A stretch of 64,000 nt of DNA from Pseudomonas sp. UYIF39 (GTDB taxonomy: Bacteria > Pseudomonadota > Gammaproteobacteria > Pseudomonadales > Pseudomonadaceae). The translations under genes were made by a program, and so were the position numbers. The notes below the pieces were generated by a model that did no database searches, was not told the origin of the DNA, and worked only from the letters and a program-made list of their open reading frames with translations. The stretch covers positions 186,001 through 250,000 of the forward strand of contig NZ_JALBYU010000009.1 of the NCBI RefSeq assembly GCF_029963765.1. Reading direction: 5' to 3'. Every line of letters starts with the position of its first letter. Within the stretch, counting starts at the first letter, position 1. Positions 18,669 through 28,873 of the stretch are shown piece after piece.

Positions 18669-20198
18669 ATGACTACCACGCCTAAACCTTTGGTCCTGAT
18701 TATTCTCGACGGCTTCGGTCACAGTGAGAGCCCTGAATCCAATGCCGTGTTTGCGGCGAAGAAGCCCGTACTGGACCGTCTGTGGGCCACCGTGCCGAAC
18801 GGCCTGATCTCGGGCAGCGGCATGGACGTCGGCCTGCCGGATGGCCAGATGGGCAACTCCGAAGTCGGCCACATGAACCTCGGCGCCGGTCGTGTGGTGT
18901 ATCAGGACTTCACTCGCGTGACCAAATCGATCCGCGATGGCGAGTTCTTCGAGAACCCGACTATCTGCGCCGCTGTCGATAAAGCCGTCGCTGCCGGTAA
19001 AGCCGTGCACTTCATGGGCCTGCTGTCCGATGGCGGCGTTCACAGCCACCAGGATCACCTGGTTGCCATGGCCGAACTGGCTTTCAAGCGCGGCGCCGAA
19101 AAAATCTATCTGCACGCCTTCCTTGATGGACGCGACACGCCGCCGAAAAGCGCTCAGTCGTCCATCGAACTGCTGGATGCGGCCTTCCAGGCCCTCGGCA
19201 AAGGCCGGATCGCCAGCATTGTCGGCCGTTACTTCGCCATGGACCGCGACAACCGTTGGGACCGCGTATCCCAGGCTTACAACCTGATTGTCGATGGCAA
19301 CGGCGAATTCAACGCCGCCACCGCTCAGGAAGGCCTGCAAGCCGCGTACGATCGCGGCGAGAGCGACGAATTCGTCAAAGCCACCTCCATCGGCGAACCG
19401 GTGAAAGTCGAAGATGGCGACGCCGTGGTGTTCATGAACTTCCGCGCTGACCGCGCCCGCGAACTGACCCGCGTGTTCGTCGAAGACGATTTCAAGGAAT
19501 TTGAACGTGCCCGCCAGCCAAAACTGGCCGGCTTCGTCATGCTGACCCAGTACGCCGCCAGCATTCCCGCGCCATCGGCCTTCGCCGCGGGCAGCCTGGA
19601 CAACGTGCTGGGCGATTACCTCGCGAAAAACGGCAAGACCCAGCTGCGCATCGCCGAAACCGAGAAGTATGCCCACGTAACCTTCTTCTTCTCCGGCGGC
19701 CGTGAAGAACCGTTCCCGGGCGAAGAACGCATCCTGATCCCGTCGCCAAAAGTCGCCACCTATGACTTGCAGCCCGAGATGAGCGCGCCGGAAGTCACCG
19801 ACCGCATCGTCGATGCCATCGAAAACCAGCGTTACGACGTGATCGTGGTCAACTACGCCAACGGCGACATGGTCGGCCACAGCGGCGTGTTCGACGCAGC
19901 CGTAAAAGCCGTTGAATGCCTCGACCTGTGCGTCGGCCGCATCGTCGATGCGCTGGAAAAAGTCGGCGGCGAAGCGCTGATCACTGCCGACCACGGCAAC
20001 GTCGAGCAAATGGCCGACGAATCCACTGGGCAGGCGCACACCGCTCACACCACCGAGCCGGTGCCGTTCATTTATGTCGGCAAACGTGACTTCAAGGTGC
20101 GTGATGGCGGCGTGCTGGCGGATGTGGCGCCGACGATGCTGATGTTGATGGGCCTGGAAAAACCGGCGGAAATGACCGGGACATCGATTCTGGTGTAA
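18669..20198 (+). CDS. gpmI: 2,3-bisphosphoglycerate-independent phosphoglycerate mutase
   Basis: A manganese-dependent glycolytic/gluconeogenic enzyme of 509 residues interconverting 3- and 2-phosphoglycerate. The phosphoserine site is Ser64 in [15 protein letters not shown]. Metal-binding motifs are IILDGFG at the N-terminus, FLDGRDTPP, and [11 protein letters not shown] near the C-terminus. ATG 18669 is preferred over the in-frame GTG at 18660 because GAGTGGA sits at the right distance. Divergent from the yibN-type gene. Confidence 0.96.
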   Translation: MTTTPKPLVLIILDGFGHSESPESNAVFAAKKPVLDRLWATVPNGLISGSGMDVGLPDGQMGNSEVGHMNLGAGRVVYQDFTRVTKSIRDGEFFENPTICAAVDKAVAAGKAVHFMGLLSDGGVHSHQDHLVAMAELAFKRGAEKIYLHAFLDGRDTPPKSAQSSIELLDAAFQALGKGRIASIVGRYFAMDRDNRWDRVSQAYNLIVDGNGEFNAATAQEGLQAAYDRGESDEFVKATSIGEPVKVEDGDAVVFMNFRADRARELTRVFVEDDFKEFERARQPKLAGFVMLTQYAASIPAPSAFAAGSLDNVLGDYLAKNGKTQLRIAETEKYAHVTFFFSGGREEPFPGEERILIPSPKVATYDLQPEMSAPEVTDRIVDAIENQRYDVIVVNYANGDMVGHSGVFDAAVKAVECLDLCVGRIVDALEKVGGEALITADHGNVEQMADESTGQAHTAHTTEPVPFIYVGKRDFKVRDGGVLADVAPTMLMLMGLEKPAEMTGTSILV

Positions 20199-20224
20199 CC
20201 CGCCCCTCAGACGCCACTAAACCC

Positions 20225-20252
20225 TGTGGGAGCCCGCTCCCACAGTGGTTTT
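20225..20252 (+). terminator. REP-like hairpin terminator of gpmI
   Basis: The perfect palindrome TGTGGGAGC-CC-GCTCCCACA is followed by GTGGTTTTTTG. It resembles a single collapsed REP arm that serves as a terminator. Confidence 0.8.
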
Positions 20253-20379
20253 TTGTGCTTTCGAAGACTAATTACCCCTGCATCCCACTCCAGTTATCAC
20301 ACAACCCCAATTGGGCATTTTTTTTGCCACGCTTGGCGGGCATACTAGGCCGTCCCTTTCCCTGGTGTCGCCCGCCTCT

Positions 20380-21672
20380 ATGCTTCGCGTCCTGATAGCC
20401 CTTGCTCTGACATGCCTGCTCCAACCGGCCTTTGCTGACGAGCGCGCGCAAACCCAACAACAGTTGGACGCCACGCGTCAGGACATTGCCGAGCTGAAAA
20501 AACTGCTGGGCAAACTCCAGGAAGAAAAATCCGGTGTGCAGAAAGACCTCAAAGGCACCGAGACCGAGATGGGCAAGCTCGAGAAGCAGGTCGAGGCCCT
20601 GCAAAAAGAGCTGAAGAAAAGCGAAGCCGAGCTGCAGCGACTCGATGCCGAGAAAAAAAAACTCCAGAGCGCGCGCATTGAACAGCAGCGACTGATCGCC
20701 ATTCAGGCCCGCGCGGCCTATCAGAACGGCCGTCAGGAATACTTGAAGCTGTTGCTCAACCAGCAGAACCCGGAAAAATTCGCCCGCACCCTTACCTATT
20801 ACGACTACCTGAGCCAGGCCCGCCTGGAGCAGCTGAAGAATTTCAACGAAACCCTGCGCCAACTGGCCAATGTCGAAAAAGACATCGCCATGCAGCAGGC
20901 GCAATTGCTGGTGCAGAAAAGCAGCCTCGACAGCCAGCGCGACGAACTCGACAAAGTCCGCAAGGAGCGTCAGCAAGTCTTGGCCAAGCTCAGCGACGAC
21001 GTGAAGGTCCGCGATCAGAAGCTGGCAGCCCGCGAGCAGGATCAGGCAGACCTGTCTAAAGTCCTTAAAACCATTGAAGAAACCTTGGCCCGTCAGGCCC
21101 GTGAGGCAGAAGAAGCGCGGCAAAAAGCGCTGATCGCCCAGCAGGAAGCCGAAAAAAAGCGTTTACGTGAGGCTCAGGAACAGGCGGATGCCACTGACGC
21201 CCCACGTAAACCGGTTAAATCAACACCTGGCGCACTGGTTTCAAGTTCAGGCGAAACCTTCGGCGGCGCTTTTGCTTCAACTCGCGGCAAACTTCCGTGG
21301 CCCGTTGATGGTCGACTGCTGGCACGCTTTGGTGAATCCCGTGGCGACGACGCCCGCACCAAGTGGGACGGCGTGATGATCAGCGCCTCCGCCGGCAGCC
21401 AGGTGCACGCCGTGCATGGCGGTCGCGTGGTGTTCGCCGACTGGTTGCGAGGCGCCGGGCTGCTGGTGATTCTCGACCACGGCAACGGTTTTTTGAGTCT
21501 TTATGGTCACAACCAGACGCTGCTCAAGTCTGCGGGTGACGTGGTAAAAGCCGGTGAGTCCATCTCCACTGTGGGTAACAGTGGCGGGCAGGACACACCA
21601 GCGCTGTATTTCGCTATTCGTCAGCAGGGTCACCCGAGTGATCCGGCGCAATGGTGCCGCGCGCAAGGATAG
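20380..21672 (+). CDS. envC: Murein hydrolase activator EnvC
   Basis: A 430-residue periplasmic protein that activates amidases at the division septum. It has a signal peptide (MLRVLIALALTCLLQPAFA), a long coiled coil (about residues 20-260, rich in Lys/Glu/Gln) and a C-terminal LytM/M23 domain. The LytM domain is degenerate as in EnvC: the first zinc-site HxxxD is KWDG, and the last His is replaced in ALYFAIR, so it should activate rather than cut. ATG 20380 begins directly with the signal peptide; an upstream TTG would not. First gene of envC-ctpA-yibQ-like, a typical order. Confidence 0.94.
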   Translation: MLRVLIALALTCLLQPAFADERAQTQQQLDATRQDIAELKKLLGKLQEEKSGVQKDLKGTETEMGKLEKQVEALQKELKKSEAELQRLDAEKKKLQSARIEQQRLIAIQARAAYQNGRQEYLKLLLNQQNPEKFARTLTYYDYLSQARLEQLKNFNETLRQLANVEKDIAMQQAQLLVQKSSLDSQRDELDKVRKERQQVLAKLSDDVKVRDQKLAAREQDQADLSKVLKTIEETLARQAREAEEARQKALIAQQEAEKKRLREAQEQADATDAPRKPVKSTPGALVSSSGETFGGAFASTRGKLPWPVDGRLLARFGESRGDDARTKWDGVMISASAGSQVHAVHGGRVVFADWLRGAGLLVILDHGNGFLSLYGHNQTLLKSAGDVVKAGESISTVGNSGGQDTPALYFAIRQQGHPSDPAQWCRAQG

Positions 21673-21706
21673 GCGTTGAGTCACCTACATTAGGAGTTCG
21701 TTCGAC

Positions 21707-23026
21707 ATGCTGCATTTGTCCCGCCTTACCTCGCTGGCCCTGACGATCGCCCTGGTGATCGGCGCGCCTCTGGCGTTCGCCGCTCAACCGGCCCCGGCGG
21801 TCGCGCCTGCGGGCACGGCTGCGACCACCAAGGCGCCGTTGCCGCTGGAAGAGTTGCGCACCTTTGCCGAGGTCATGGATCGGATCAAGGCCGCCTATGT
21901 CGAACCGGTGGACGACAAGACCCTGCTGGAAAACGCCATCAAAGGCATGCTCAGCAACCTCGACCCGCACTCCGCCTACCTGGGCCCGGAAGACTTCGCT
22001 GAGTTGCAGGAAAGCACCAGCGGCGAATTCGGCGGCCTGGGCATCGAAGTTGGCGCCGAAGACGGTTTCATCAAGGTCGTTTCACCGATCGATGACACCC
22101 CGGCCTCCAAGGCTGGCATTCAGGCCGGCGACTTCATCGTCAAGATCAACGGCCAGCCGACCCGCGGCCAGAGCATGACCGAAGCCGTGGACAAGATGCG
22201 CGGCAAGATCGGCCAGAAAATCACCCTGACCCTGGTGCGCGACGGCGGTACACCGTTTGACGTGACCCTGGCCCGCGCCATCATTCAAGTGAAGAGCGTG
22301 AAGAGCCAGCTGCTGGAGTCCGGCTACGGCTACATCCGCATCACCCAGTTCCAGGTCAAGACCGGCGACGAAGTCTCCAAGGCCCTGGCCAAGCTGCGCA
22401 AGGACAACGGCAAGAAGCTCAAAGGCATCATCCTCGACCTGCGTAACAACCCGGGCGGCGTGCTGCAAGCGGCGGTGGAAGTGGTCGACCACTTCATTAC
22501 CAAGGGCCTGATCGTTTACACCAAGGGCCGTATTGCCAACTCTGAATTGCGCTTCTCCGCCACCGGCAAGGACGAAAGCGAAGCCGTGCCAATGGTCGCG
22601 CTGATCAACGGCGGCAGCGCCTCGGCCTCGGAAATTGTCGCCGGTGCCTTGCAGGACCAGAAACGCGCGGTGGTCATGGGCACCACCAGTTTCGGCAAAG
22701 GCTCGGTACAAACCGTGCTGCCGCTGAACAACGACCGCGCACTGAAGATCACCACGGCACTGTATTACACGCCGAACGGCCGCTCGATCCAGGCTCAGGG
22801 CATCGTCCCGGACATCGAAGTGCGCAAGGCCAAGATCACCAACGAGCAGGACGGCGAGTACTTCAAGGAAGCCGATCTGCAAGGTCACCTGGGCAATGGC
22901 AACGGCGGCGCCGACAAACCGACCAGCTCCAGTGGCAAAGCCAAGGCGATGCCGCAGGATGACGACTACCAGTTGGCCCAGGCCCTGAGCCTGCTCAAAG
23001 GGTTGAGCATCACCTCCGGCCGCTGA
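21707..23026 (+). CDS. ctpA: C-terminal processing peptidase, S41 family
   Basis: A 439-residue periplasmic serine protease with a signal sequence (LALTIALVIGAPLAFA), a PDZ domain (GGLGIEVGAEDGFIKVVSP onward, about residues 100-175) and an S41 catalytic domain. The catalytic Ser lies in NGGSASASEIVAGAL and the general-base Lys in TTSFGKGSVQ. In Pseudomonas such proteases degrade cell-wall hydrolases together with a lipoprotein partner. It is 34 bases after envC and one base before the next gene, so it is in the same operon. Confidence 0.95.
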   Translation: MLHLSRLTSLALTIALVIGAPLAFAAQPAPAVAPAGTAATTKAPLPLEELRTFAEVMDRIKAAYVEPVDDKTLLENAIKGMLSNLDPHSAYLGPEDFAELQESTSGEFGGLGIEVGAEDGFIKVVSPIDDTPASKAGIQAGDFIVKINGQPTRGQSMTEAVDKMRGKIGQKITLTLVRDGGTPFDVTLARAIIQVKSVKSQLLESGYGYIRITQFQVKTGDEVSKALAKLRKDNGKKLKGIILDLRNNPGGVLQAAVEVVDHFITKGLIVYTKGRIANSELRFSATGKDESEAVPMVALINGGSASASEIVAGALQDQKRAVVMGTTSFGKGSVQTVLPLNNDRALKITTALYYTPNGRSIQAQGIVPDIEVRKAKITNEQDGEYFKEADLQGHLGNGNGGADKPTSSSGKAKAMPQDDDYQLAQALSLLKGLSITSGR

Positions 23027-23027
23027 G

Positions 23028-23810
23028 ATGCGCCTGCGGTTACTCCTCGGTCTGTTGTGTTGTCTGGCGGGTGTTGCTCACGCAGCGCCCGCCCCTCAAA
23101 AGGCCTACATCACTCTGATCATCGATGACCTGGGGCAGAACCTGCCCCGGGATCGTCGCGTGCTCGCCCTGCCCGGCCCGGTGACCACGGCGATCATGCC
23201 TGACACACCCCACGCCACCGAATTCGCCCGCGAAGCTCACCGCGCCGGCAAGATCGTCATCCTGCACATGCCCATGGACCCGGCCACCGGCCCGTTCGCC
23301 TGGCACCCCGACTTGCCCATCGACGAACTCGAGAAACGCCTGAACGCTGCGCTCAAGGTCGTGCCCTATACCGCTGGCATCAACAATCACATGGGCAGTC
23401 GCATGACCTCTCAGACAGCCGCCATGACCTGGTTGATGGCCGACTTGCAACGCCGGCACAAATTCTTCGTCGACAGCCGTACCAGCGCGCAAACCGTGGC
23501 GGCCGCCGAGGCACAGAAGATTGGTCTAGCGAGCGTTTCGCGGGATGTATTCCTGGATGACGAGCCCACTGAAGCCGCGATCTTTACTCAGCTACAGACG
23601 GCTATCAGCCTGGCGCGCAAACAGGGTTCTGCGGTGATGATCGGGCATCCTTATCCGCAAACCCTGGCGGTGCTGGAGCGCGAGCTGCCCAAGCTCAAGG
23701 CTCAGGGCATTGAGTGGATCGATATAAAGTCGATGATCGGACTGCGCGGCAATCGCGCAACGGCCGCGCATGGGAAGGACGGTAATTACCGACTGCCGCA
23801 AACCCGGTAA
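23028..23810 (+). CDS. Divergent polysaccharide deacetylase family protein (YibQ type)
   Basis: A 260-residue exported protein: signal peptide MRLRLLLGLLCCLAGVAHA, then the DUF610/YibQ signature YITLIIDDLGQN and the segment IVILHMPMDP. A strand of GINNHMGSRMTS follows, as in polysaccharide deacetylases. The NodB-like barrel is kept, but its substrate is unknown. Third gene of the envC-ctpA operon. There is no clear terminator after it; base composition falls in the 200 bases before the protease gene. Confidence 0.9.
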   Translation: MRLRLLLGLLCCLAGVAHAAPAPQKAYITLIIDDLGQNLPRDRRVLALPGPVTTAIMPDTPHATEFAREAHRAGKIVILHMPMDPATGPFAWHPDLPIDELEKRLNAALKVVPYTAGINNHMGSRMTSQTAAMTWLMADLQRRHKFFVDSRTSAQTVAAAEAQKIGLASVSRDVFLDDEPTEAAIFTQLQTAISLARKQGSAVMIGHPYPQTLAVLERELPKLKAQGIEWIDIKSMIGLRGNRATAAHGKDGNYRLPQTR

Positions 23811-24007
23811 TCTCACTGCAATTAGTTAGTTAATTTCAAACTTTATCAGCACCGATAAATGACCACCCCCACTTACCCTCCACTCGCCACCTCTTCACAA
23901 TCGGACACACATCAACAGATAACACCTCCCCACTTCAATTACACTTCTTTCGCACCACAGCAACATTCAACTTTATTAACATCCACATTCACAACCAAGG
24001 ATCGGTT

Positions 24008-25519
24008 ATGAATTACAAATCTATTGTACGTACGACTATCCCACTCATAGCACTCACATTCTCCCTGGCCTCTTGCGCTTACACTGTTCCCGAGCCACCG
24101 GAGCCCGTCCTGCTCAGTAATGCTGACGGACAATACGCCCACTGGAACGGCATCGGAGAAACATTCAAGGATGGCAACCGCTATTGCACGGCAAGTTTGC
24201 TTGATACTCGCGACGCAACGGGTACTTCTACAGGTCCTGCTTACCTATTGACTAATGGGCACTGTACTTCAATCACCTCCGGCACAGCAGCCGATATTCC
24301 ATACGACGGCCAGGTACAGTTCAACTTTTTCCACGATACGATGGAAGGCGCCAAGCGTTACGACATCCACAAGGTAAACTGGACCAGCCTCGCCAGTTCC
24401 GATGTCGCTATCCTGGAACTGACCGACTCGCTGGATACACTGCTGAAGGACGGAATGACGCCCCTCAAGCTAGCGTCTAAAGCGCCTGCAGAACCCCGCC
24501 CGATTCAAGTCTTTGGCGCGCCTGGAATCGCCCCCGGCCTCAGGCTGTCAACCTGTACCCTAGAGCCAACGAACACCGCGTTGATCAAGTTCTTCACCGT
24601 CCACACCGATTACCAGAAGCACGACTGCAAGGGTATTGCACGAGGCTCTTCAGGGTCTCCCGTTCTTGATGCGGCGACAGGAGAAGTTATCGGTGTATTG
24701 TCCGGAACGACTTATGGTATCTCAACGGATGATTTATGTTTCTGGCATGCACTGTGTGGAAATAATCAAAAAAAATCCATCTTGCCTGATCAGGCAAGCC
24801 ACAGTTTTCCTGTTGACTACCTTTCTTACTGCTTCACCAATGGACGTTTTAATGCAGACGCCCAATCCTGCACAATAAAGCCCGCTTTCAATTTCGAATC
24901 CGAAAGAAACGCCGACATCACACTTTATAGAAAACCCGTCGACCACAATGATCAAGCACCTGTCTGGGATGTCGACTTTTCGATGAGTACAGTTTTCTAT
25001 CGCTTTAAAACAGTACGCGACGCACACGCTTGTTATTTGGCGGATCACTATAGCCACCCGATCAGCACAACCAATGCGAAAGTTGATGCAGAGATCGGTC
25101 GAGAGGAAGGTTTGTATTATCTTTGCCTGGTGGGTGTCGAGTCAGCCGAGCAACGACCTAGCGTCGGATTACGCAGAAACACCCAAATACTGACTGCCCG
25201 GCTAGTCGAACCAACCTTCGCGACACTACCTGAACCGACTGTCACATTTAGATTCTCAGAGAAATATGTTTCTGTCCGCTGGCTCGAAAAGTATTCCCGT
25301 TCCATTTGGACTCGATACTACGATAACGACCTTGGCGAACGTAATTGCTCTGATATAGATCGCAGGGAGTATGCAAAAACAACTTCTGGACTTGCTATTC
25401 CACTGGAATCTCTTCCAGTGACGCTTTGCAGTTACTTCGAGGACAGGAATTTTAATACTTCCGAGGTACACACAGTCCTGGTGCAAGCCCCCACAACGGT
25501 CACAGATACCGCGCCATGA
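24008..25519 (+). CDS. Trypsin-like serine protease, predicted lipoprotein (copy A)
   Basis: A 503-residue exported protein with a lipobox (SLASC, Cys23). Its chymotrypsin-fold catalytic triad is visible: His85 in LLTNGHC, Asp132 in SSDVAIL and Ser215 in RGSSGSP. Residues from about 290 onward form a further beta-rich C-terminal region of unknown fold, with several cysteines that could form disulfides. About 45 percent of the recognisable blocks recur in the gene at 25804 in the same order. The coding GC content is lower than that of the flanking housekeeping genes, which suggests acquisition or relaxed selection. The last codons overlap the relic of a solute-binding protein gene on the other strand. 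Confidence 0.85.
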   Translation: MNYKSIVRTTIPLIALTFSLASCAYTVPEPPEPVLLSNADGQYAHWNGIGETFKDGNRYCTASLLDTRDATGTSTGPAYLLTNGHCTSITSGTAADIPYDGQVQFNFFHDTMEGAKRYDIHKVNWTSLASSDVAILELTDSLDTLLKDGMTPLKLASKAPAEPRPIQVFGAPGIAPGLRLSTCTLEPTNTALIKFFTVHTDYQKHDCKGIARGSSGSPVLDAATGEVIGVLSGTTYGISTDDLCFWHALCGNNQKKSILPDQASHSFPVDYLSYCFTNGRFNADAQSCTIKPAFNFESERNADITLYRKPVDHNDQAPVWDVDFSMSTVFYRFKTVRDAHACYLADHYSHPISTTNAKVDAEIGREEGLYYLCLVGVESAEQRPSVGLRRNTQILTARLVEPTFATLPEPTVTFRFSEKYVSVRWLEKYSRSIWTRYYDNDLGERNCSDIDRREYAKTTSGLAIPLESLPVTLCSYFEDRNFNTSEVHTVLVQAPTTVTDTAP

Positions 25520-25723
25520 AGTCGTCCACCATGCCTTCCTGGCGCAGCTGACCGCGCAGTCTGAAACTTGGCGACTATCTCAGTACAGTCTTGAGACCCG
25601 TCACACCATCCTGCCGAGCGAGGCAACGGCCGGCAGGATCACCCTTCGCCCAAAGGTCGATCTGACCGTTGACCAGTTTCTTCGCATTGTCCTGATCGCG
25701 CACCACCACAGCGCACTCGAGGC
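25500..25723 (-). pseudogene. Decayed 3' fragment of a solute-binding protein gene (relic of the gene at 27261)
   Basis: Read on the minus strand, this stretch encodes VDDFMARYL followed by a stop, and further upstream VVRDQDNAKKLVNGQIDLWA and RCLARQDGVTGLKTVLR. These match the C-terminal third of the intact protein at 27261-28016 (VVLRDQDNAKKLVNGQ, RYLARQDGVTG, MARYL). About 55 bases are deleted in the middle and the frame is broken; nothing upstream of 25723 matches. It is a truncated duplicate, not an active gene. Confidence 0.88.
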
Positions 25724-25803
25724 AATAACTATCTATATCTCTGGGCACAATGATGCGTGCAAGGATAGGACTCACTCTGAATTTCATCACCCAAGGAATG
25801 GCC

Positions 25804-27264
25804 ATGAAATGCATTAATCATCTGTCCGCCTGGGGACTTGCCTGCCTCTTGGCCGCGAGCCCCTCTGCACACGCACGAGACCTGGGAGAAGGCACTGTCA
25901 ACAACTCAGGTTCAAAAGCCCTTCAAAACAGTAACAACCAATACGTAATCTGGAGCGGCATCGGACGCCTTGCCCTCAGCACCGGCGCGTCCTGCACCGC
26001 CGCTCTTCTTGATACCAGAAACAGACAAGGCAAAGCGGTGGGGCCGGCCTATCTGATTACCGCCGGCCACTGCGTTGTCTTTGCGTACGGTACCGCCCGA
26101 ACGGACGAACCCATCGAAGCGAATATCACCTTCAACTACTTCCATGACACGCCCAAGCATCACATTACCTATCCGGTTCGAATTGCTCGCTGGACCAGCA
26201 TGGTGGGCACCGACCTGGCGATAGTCGAGGTTGGGACTTCGCTGGAAACCCTTATCAAAAAGGGTATCAACCCACTCAAACTCGCTAGCCATCAGAGCCT
26301 CGAAGCCCATAACGTACTCAACCTTGGTGCACCTGCGGGCTATCTAGAGAAAGGGTTACGCTTGAGCGCCTGCTCAGAAGAAACGGCCGGAACCTTCATT
26401 GATCATCCAGGCGTATTTTCGCAGGCCATGAAAAACCTCTGCGATTTGCGTGGTGGTAGCTCTGGAAGCCCGATGCTTGATCGCCAGACCAATGAAATCA
26501 CCGGCATCGTCAGCAAAGTTGCAGCCAGGTTAAAAAAGGAGGCATCGCCTGATTGCACAACGGCAGCCTGTCAGGCGGCCACCGTTAATTACAGCTACCC
26601 GGCCAACTTCCTGCATCAGTGCTTTATCGAGGGTGTTTTCGATGTCAATGCGCCGGACTGTTCACTCAAGCCTGTGAATCTTACGGTTACGCAGCCTTGG
26701 AACATCAAGCCTTATGTGCACACACAAAAAAACACTGCTGGGCAAATTACGCTACCAACGTGGAATTTCAGGTTTTCGCTTGACGATCCGTTCTATCGCT
26801 ATAAAGCCGTGCGCAATGCCAGAGACTGTCAAACACGTCGCAACTACAGCGACGCCATTCACTCCGAAGATGCCTACATCAACAACGATATAGGCCCTCA
26901 ACCCGGTACCCATGCGCTATGCATCATCGGTGCCGCCTCGCAGGAGCAACCACTCACCCAGTCATCGCTGAAAAATGCTTTTACCCACGCGGTGTATTTG
27001 ACCTCCGCCGAGCCGATGCCCAGCATCAGCCCTGATTACCGTGTCACCTGGGAACTCTTGCATGCGGAATTCATCCACAATTTCTTCTACTCAGCTCCCG
27101 CTGACGGTCAGCACTGTGGCGACATTGACGACCCTCGCTACAAGCCTGTTCCCGAGAGCATCACCTTCGCCGAAGAACAATTGCCGGTCATGCTGTGCAG
27201 TTACGTTCGCAATCGTTCCGGACATCCGTCATCGATACGCACCGACCTGATTGGACAGCCCTAG
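25804..27264 (+). CDS. Trypsin-like serine protease, secreted (copy B)
   Basis: A 486-residue paralogue of copy A. It has a signal peptide (MKCINHLSAWGLACLLAASPSAHA) without a lipobox cysteine, so it is predicted to be periplasmic or secreted rather than lipidated. Triad residues are His89 (LITAGHC), Asp137 (GTDLAIV) and Ser220 (RGGSSGSP). The C-terminal third is again a beta-rich, cysteine-containing region parallel to copy A (PTWNFRFSLDDPFYRYKAVR compares with PVWDVDFSMSTVFYRFKTVR). ATG 25804 is chosen because AAGGA lies six bases upstream; ATG 25798 overlaps that site. Its stop overlaps the stop of the convergent gene by four bases. Confidence 0.87.
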   Translation: MKCINHLSAWGLACLLAASPSAHARDLGEGTVNNSGSKALQNSNNQYVIWSGIGRLALSTGASCTAALLDTRNRQGKAVGPAYLITAGHCVVFAYGTARTDEPIEANITFNYFHDTPKHHITYPVRIARWTSMVGTDLAIVEVGTSLETLIKKGINPLKLASHQSLEAHNVLNLGAPAGYLEKGLRLSACSEETAGTFIDHPGVFSQAMKNLCDLRGGSSGSPMLDRQTNEITGIVSKVAARLKKEASPDCTTAACQAATVNYSYPANFLHQCFIEGVFDVNAPDCSLKPVNLTVTQPWNIKPYVHTQKNTAGQITLPTWNFRFSLDDPFYRYKAVRNARDCQTRRNYSDAIHSEDAYINNDIGPQPGTHALCIIGAASQEQPLTQSSLKNAFTHAVYLTSAEPMPSISPDYRVTWELLHAEFIHNFFYSAPADGQHCGDIDDPRYKPVPESITFAEEQLPVMLCSYVRNRSGHPSSIRTDLIGQP

Positions 27265-28016
27265 AGATACCGCGCCATGATGTCGTCCACCACGCCTTCC
27301 TTGCGCAACTGATCCAGCGCGGCCTGAAGCTTGGCGACGATTTCGTCGGACACGTCTTTGTTCAGTGCCAGATAAAGTTGGGCACTGTTGAAACGCAGGA
27401 CGGTCTTGAGGCCAGTTACACCATCCTGCCGAGCGAGGTAACGGCCGGCAGGATCACCCGTCGCCCAAAGGTCGATCTGGCCATTGACCAGTTTCTTCGC
27501 GTTGTCCTGATCGCGCAGCACCACGATGGGCTTGAGCCCCTGTTTGGCCAATGTCTCGGCAATTGCATCGCCCTTGTAGGCGCCGATCTTGTATTTGCGC
27601 GCCTGCTCCAGCGACTCAAGGCTGATCTTGCTGTCAGCCTTCGCCAGCATGATCCAGTCGTCCGGGCCGATCGGGCCAACCCACTTGAACAGGTTCTCGC
27701 GATCCGGCAACCGCGCCATCACAAATACGCCGTAACCGGGCTTCTCAAGGGCGAGCTTGTAGATTCGCTCCCAAGGGAAACGCAACGTCAGGCTGTAGGT
27801 GACTTCGGCGCGTTTGAACATCTCGCGGACGATGTCCACCGCGACGCCATTGATGTTCTCGTCCAGAGCGAAGTTCTTGCCGTTCTTCGCCATGTTGTAC
27901 GGGGGGAAATTTTCAGTCAGCAGCACCAGACCGGTGTCGGGATTTTCTGCGGCATGCGCTCCATTGATGAGCAATAGAGAAGCGCTGGCGAGGACAAGAA
28001 GAAGGCGTTTAAGCAT
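27261..28016 (-). CDS. Transporter substrate-binding (family 3) periplasmic protein
   Basis: A 251-residue periplasmic binding protein of the polar-amino-acid-type SBP_bac_3 fold. It has a signal peptide (MLKRLLLVLASASLLLINGAHA), then NFPPYNMAK and GVAVDIVREMFKRAEVTYSL, as in this family. No permease or ATPase gene is adjacent, so it is an orphan SBP that may act in sensing or with a remote transporter. It follows hisF on the same strand by 77 bases. Its 3' end is the source of the relic at 25500-25723. Confidence 0.88.
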   Translation of the reverse strand: MLKRLLLVLASASLLLINGAHAAENPDTGLVLLTENFPPYNMAKNGKNFALDENINGVAVDIVREMFKRAEVTYSLTLRFPWERIYKLALEKPGYGVFVMARLPDRENLFKWVGPIGPDDWIMLAKADSKISLESLEQARKYKIGAYKGDAIAETLAKQGLKPIVVLRDQDNAKKLVNGQIDLWATGDPAGRYLARQDGVTGLKTVLRFNSAQLYLALNKDVSDEIVAKLQAALDQLRKEGVVDDIMARYL

Positions 28017-28093
28017 GTCTGGCTACCTAGATCCATGGCGTACCCAAGAGTGCCCTGAGCCCGCCATGATGTCCACTGGCCTGTATCGGTTGT

Positions 28094-28864
28094 TTAGCGC
28101 ATCACGATGCCGCGATGAGCCATGTAGGCCTTGGCTTCCTGCACGGTGTATTCGCCAAAGTGGAAAATACTCGCCGCCAACACTGCACTGGCGTGGCCTT
28201 CCAGAATGCCGTCAGCCAAGTGCTGCAGGTTGCCGACGCCGCCAGAAGCAATCACCGGAATACCCAATGCATCGCTGATCGCGCGGGTAACGCCCAGATC
28301 GAAGCCGTTTTTCATGCCGTCCTGATCCATGCTGGTCAGCAGGATTTCACCGGCACCCAGGCCTTCCATCTTCTTCGCCCACTCGACGGCGTCGAGACCG
28401 GTTGGCTTGCGACCGCCGTGGGTGAAGATTTCCCAGCGTGGGGTCTCGCCCGGGCCGGAAACCTTCTTGGCGTCGATAGCAACGACGATGCACTGCGAAC
28501 CGAAATGCTGAGCCGCTTCACCAACAAACTCAGGATTGAATACCGCAGCAGTGTTGATCGAAACCTTGTCCGCGCCAGCATTGAGCAGATTGCGAATGTC
28601 CTGCACGGTACGCACACCGCCACCCACGGTCAGCGGGATGAACACCTGGCTGGCCATGCGTTCGACGGTATGCAGCGTGGTGTCGCGACCGTCGACGCTG
28701 GCGGTGATGTCGAGAAAGGTAATCTCGTCGGCACCTTGCTCGTCGTAGCGACGGGCGATTTCCACCGGGTCGCCGGCATCACGGATGTTCTCGAACTTGA
28801 CGCCCTTGACCACCCGGCCGTTATCCACGTCCAGGCAAGGGATGATGCGTTTGGCCAGCGCCAT
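28094..28864 (-). CDS. hisF: Imidazole glycerol phosphate synthase cyclase subunit HisF
   Basis: A 256-residue TIM barrel that, with HisH, makes imidazole glycerol phosphate and AICAR. The catalytic aspartates are in [14 protein letters not shown] and VVAIDAKKV. Phosphate-binding loops TVGGGVRT and ASGGVGN are present. It is nine bases after hisA in the hisBHAF operon. Confidence 0.97.
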   Translation of the reverse strand: MALAKRIIPCLDVDNGRVVKGVKFENIRDAGDPVEIARRYDEQGADEITFLDITASVDGRDTTLHTVERMASQVFIPLTVGGGVRTVQDIRNLLNAGADKVSINTAAVFNPEFVGEAAQHFGSQCIVVAIDAKKVSGPGETPRWEIFTHGGRKPTGLDAVEWAKKMEGLGAGEILLTSMDQDGMKNGFDLGVTRAISDALGIPVIASGGVGNLQHLADGILEGHASAVLAASIFHFGEYTVQEAKAYMAHRGIVMR

Positions 28865-28873
28865 GGTCAGTCC

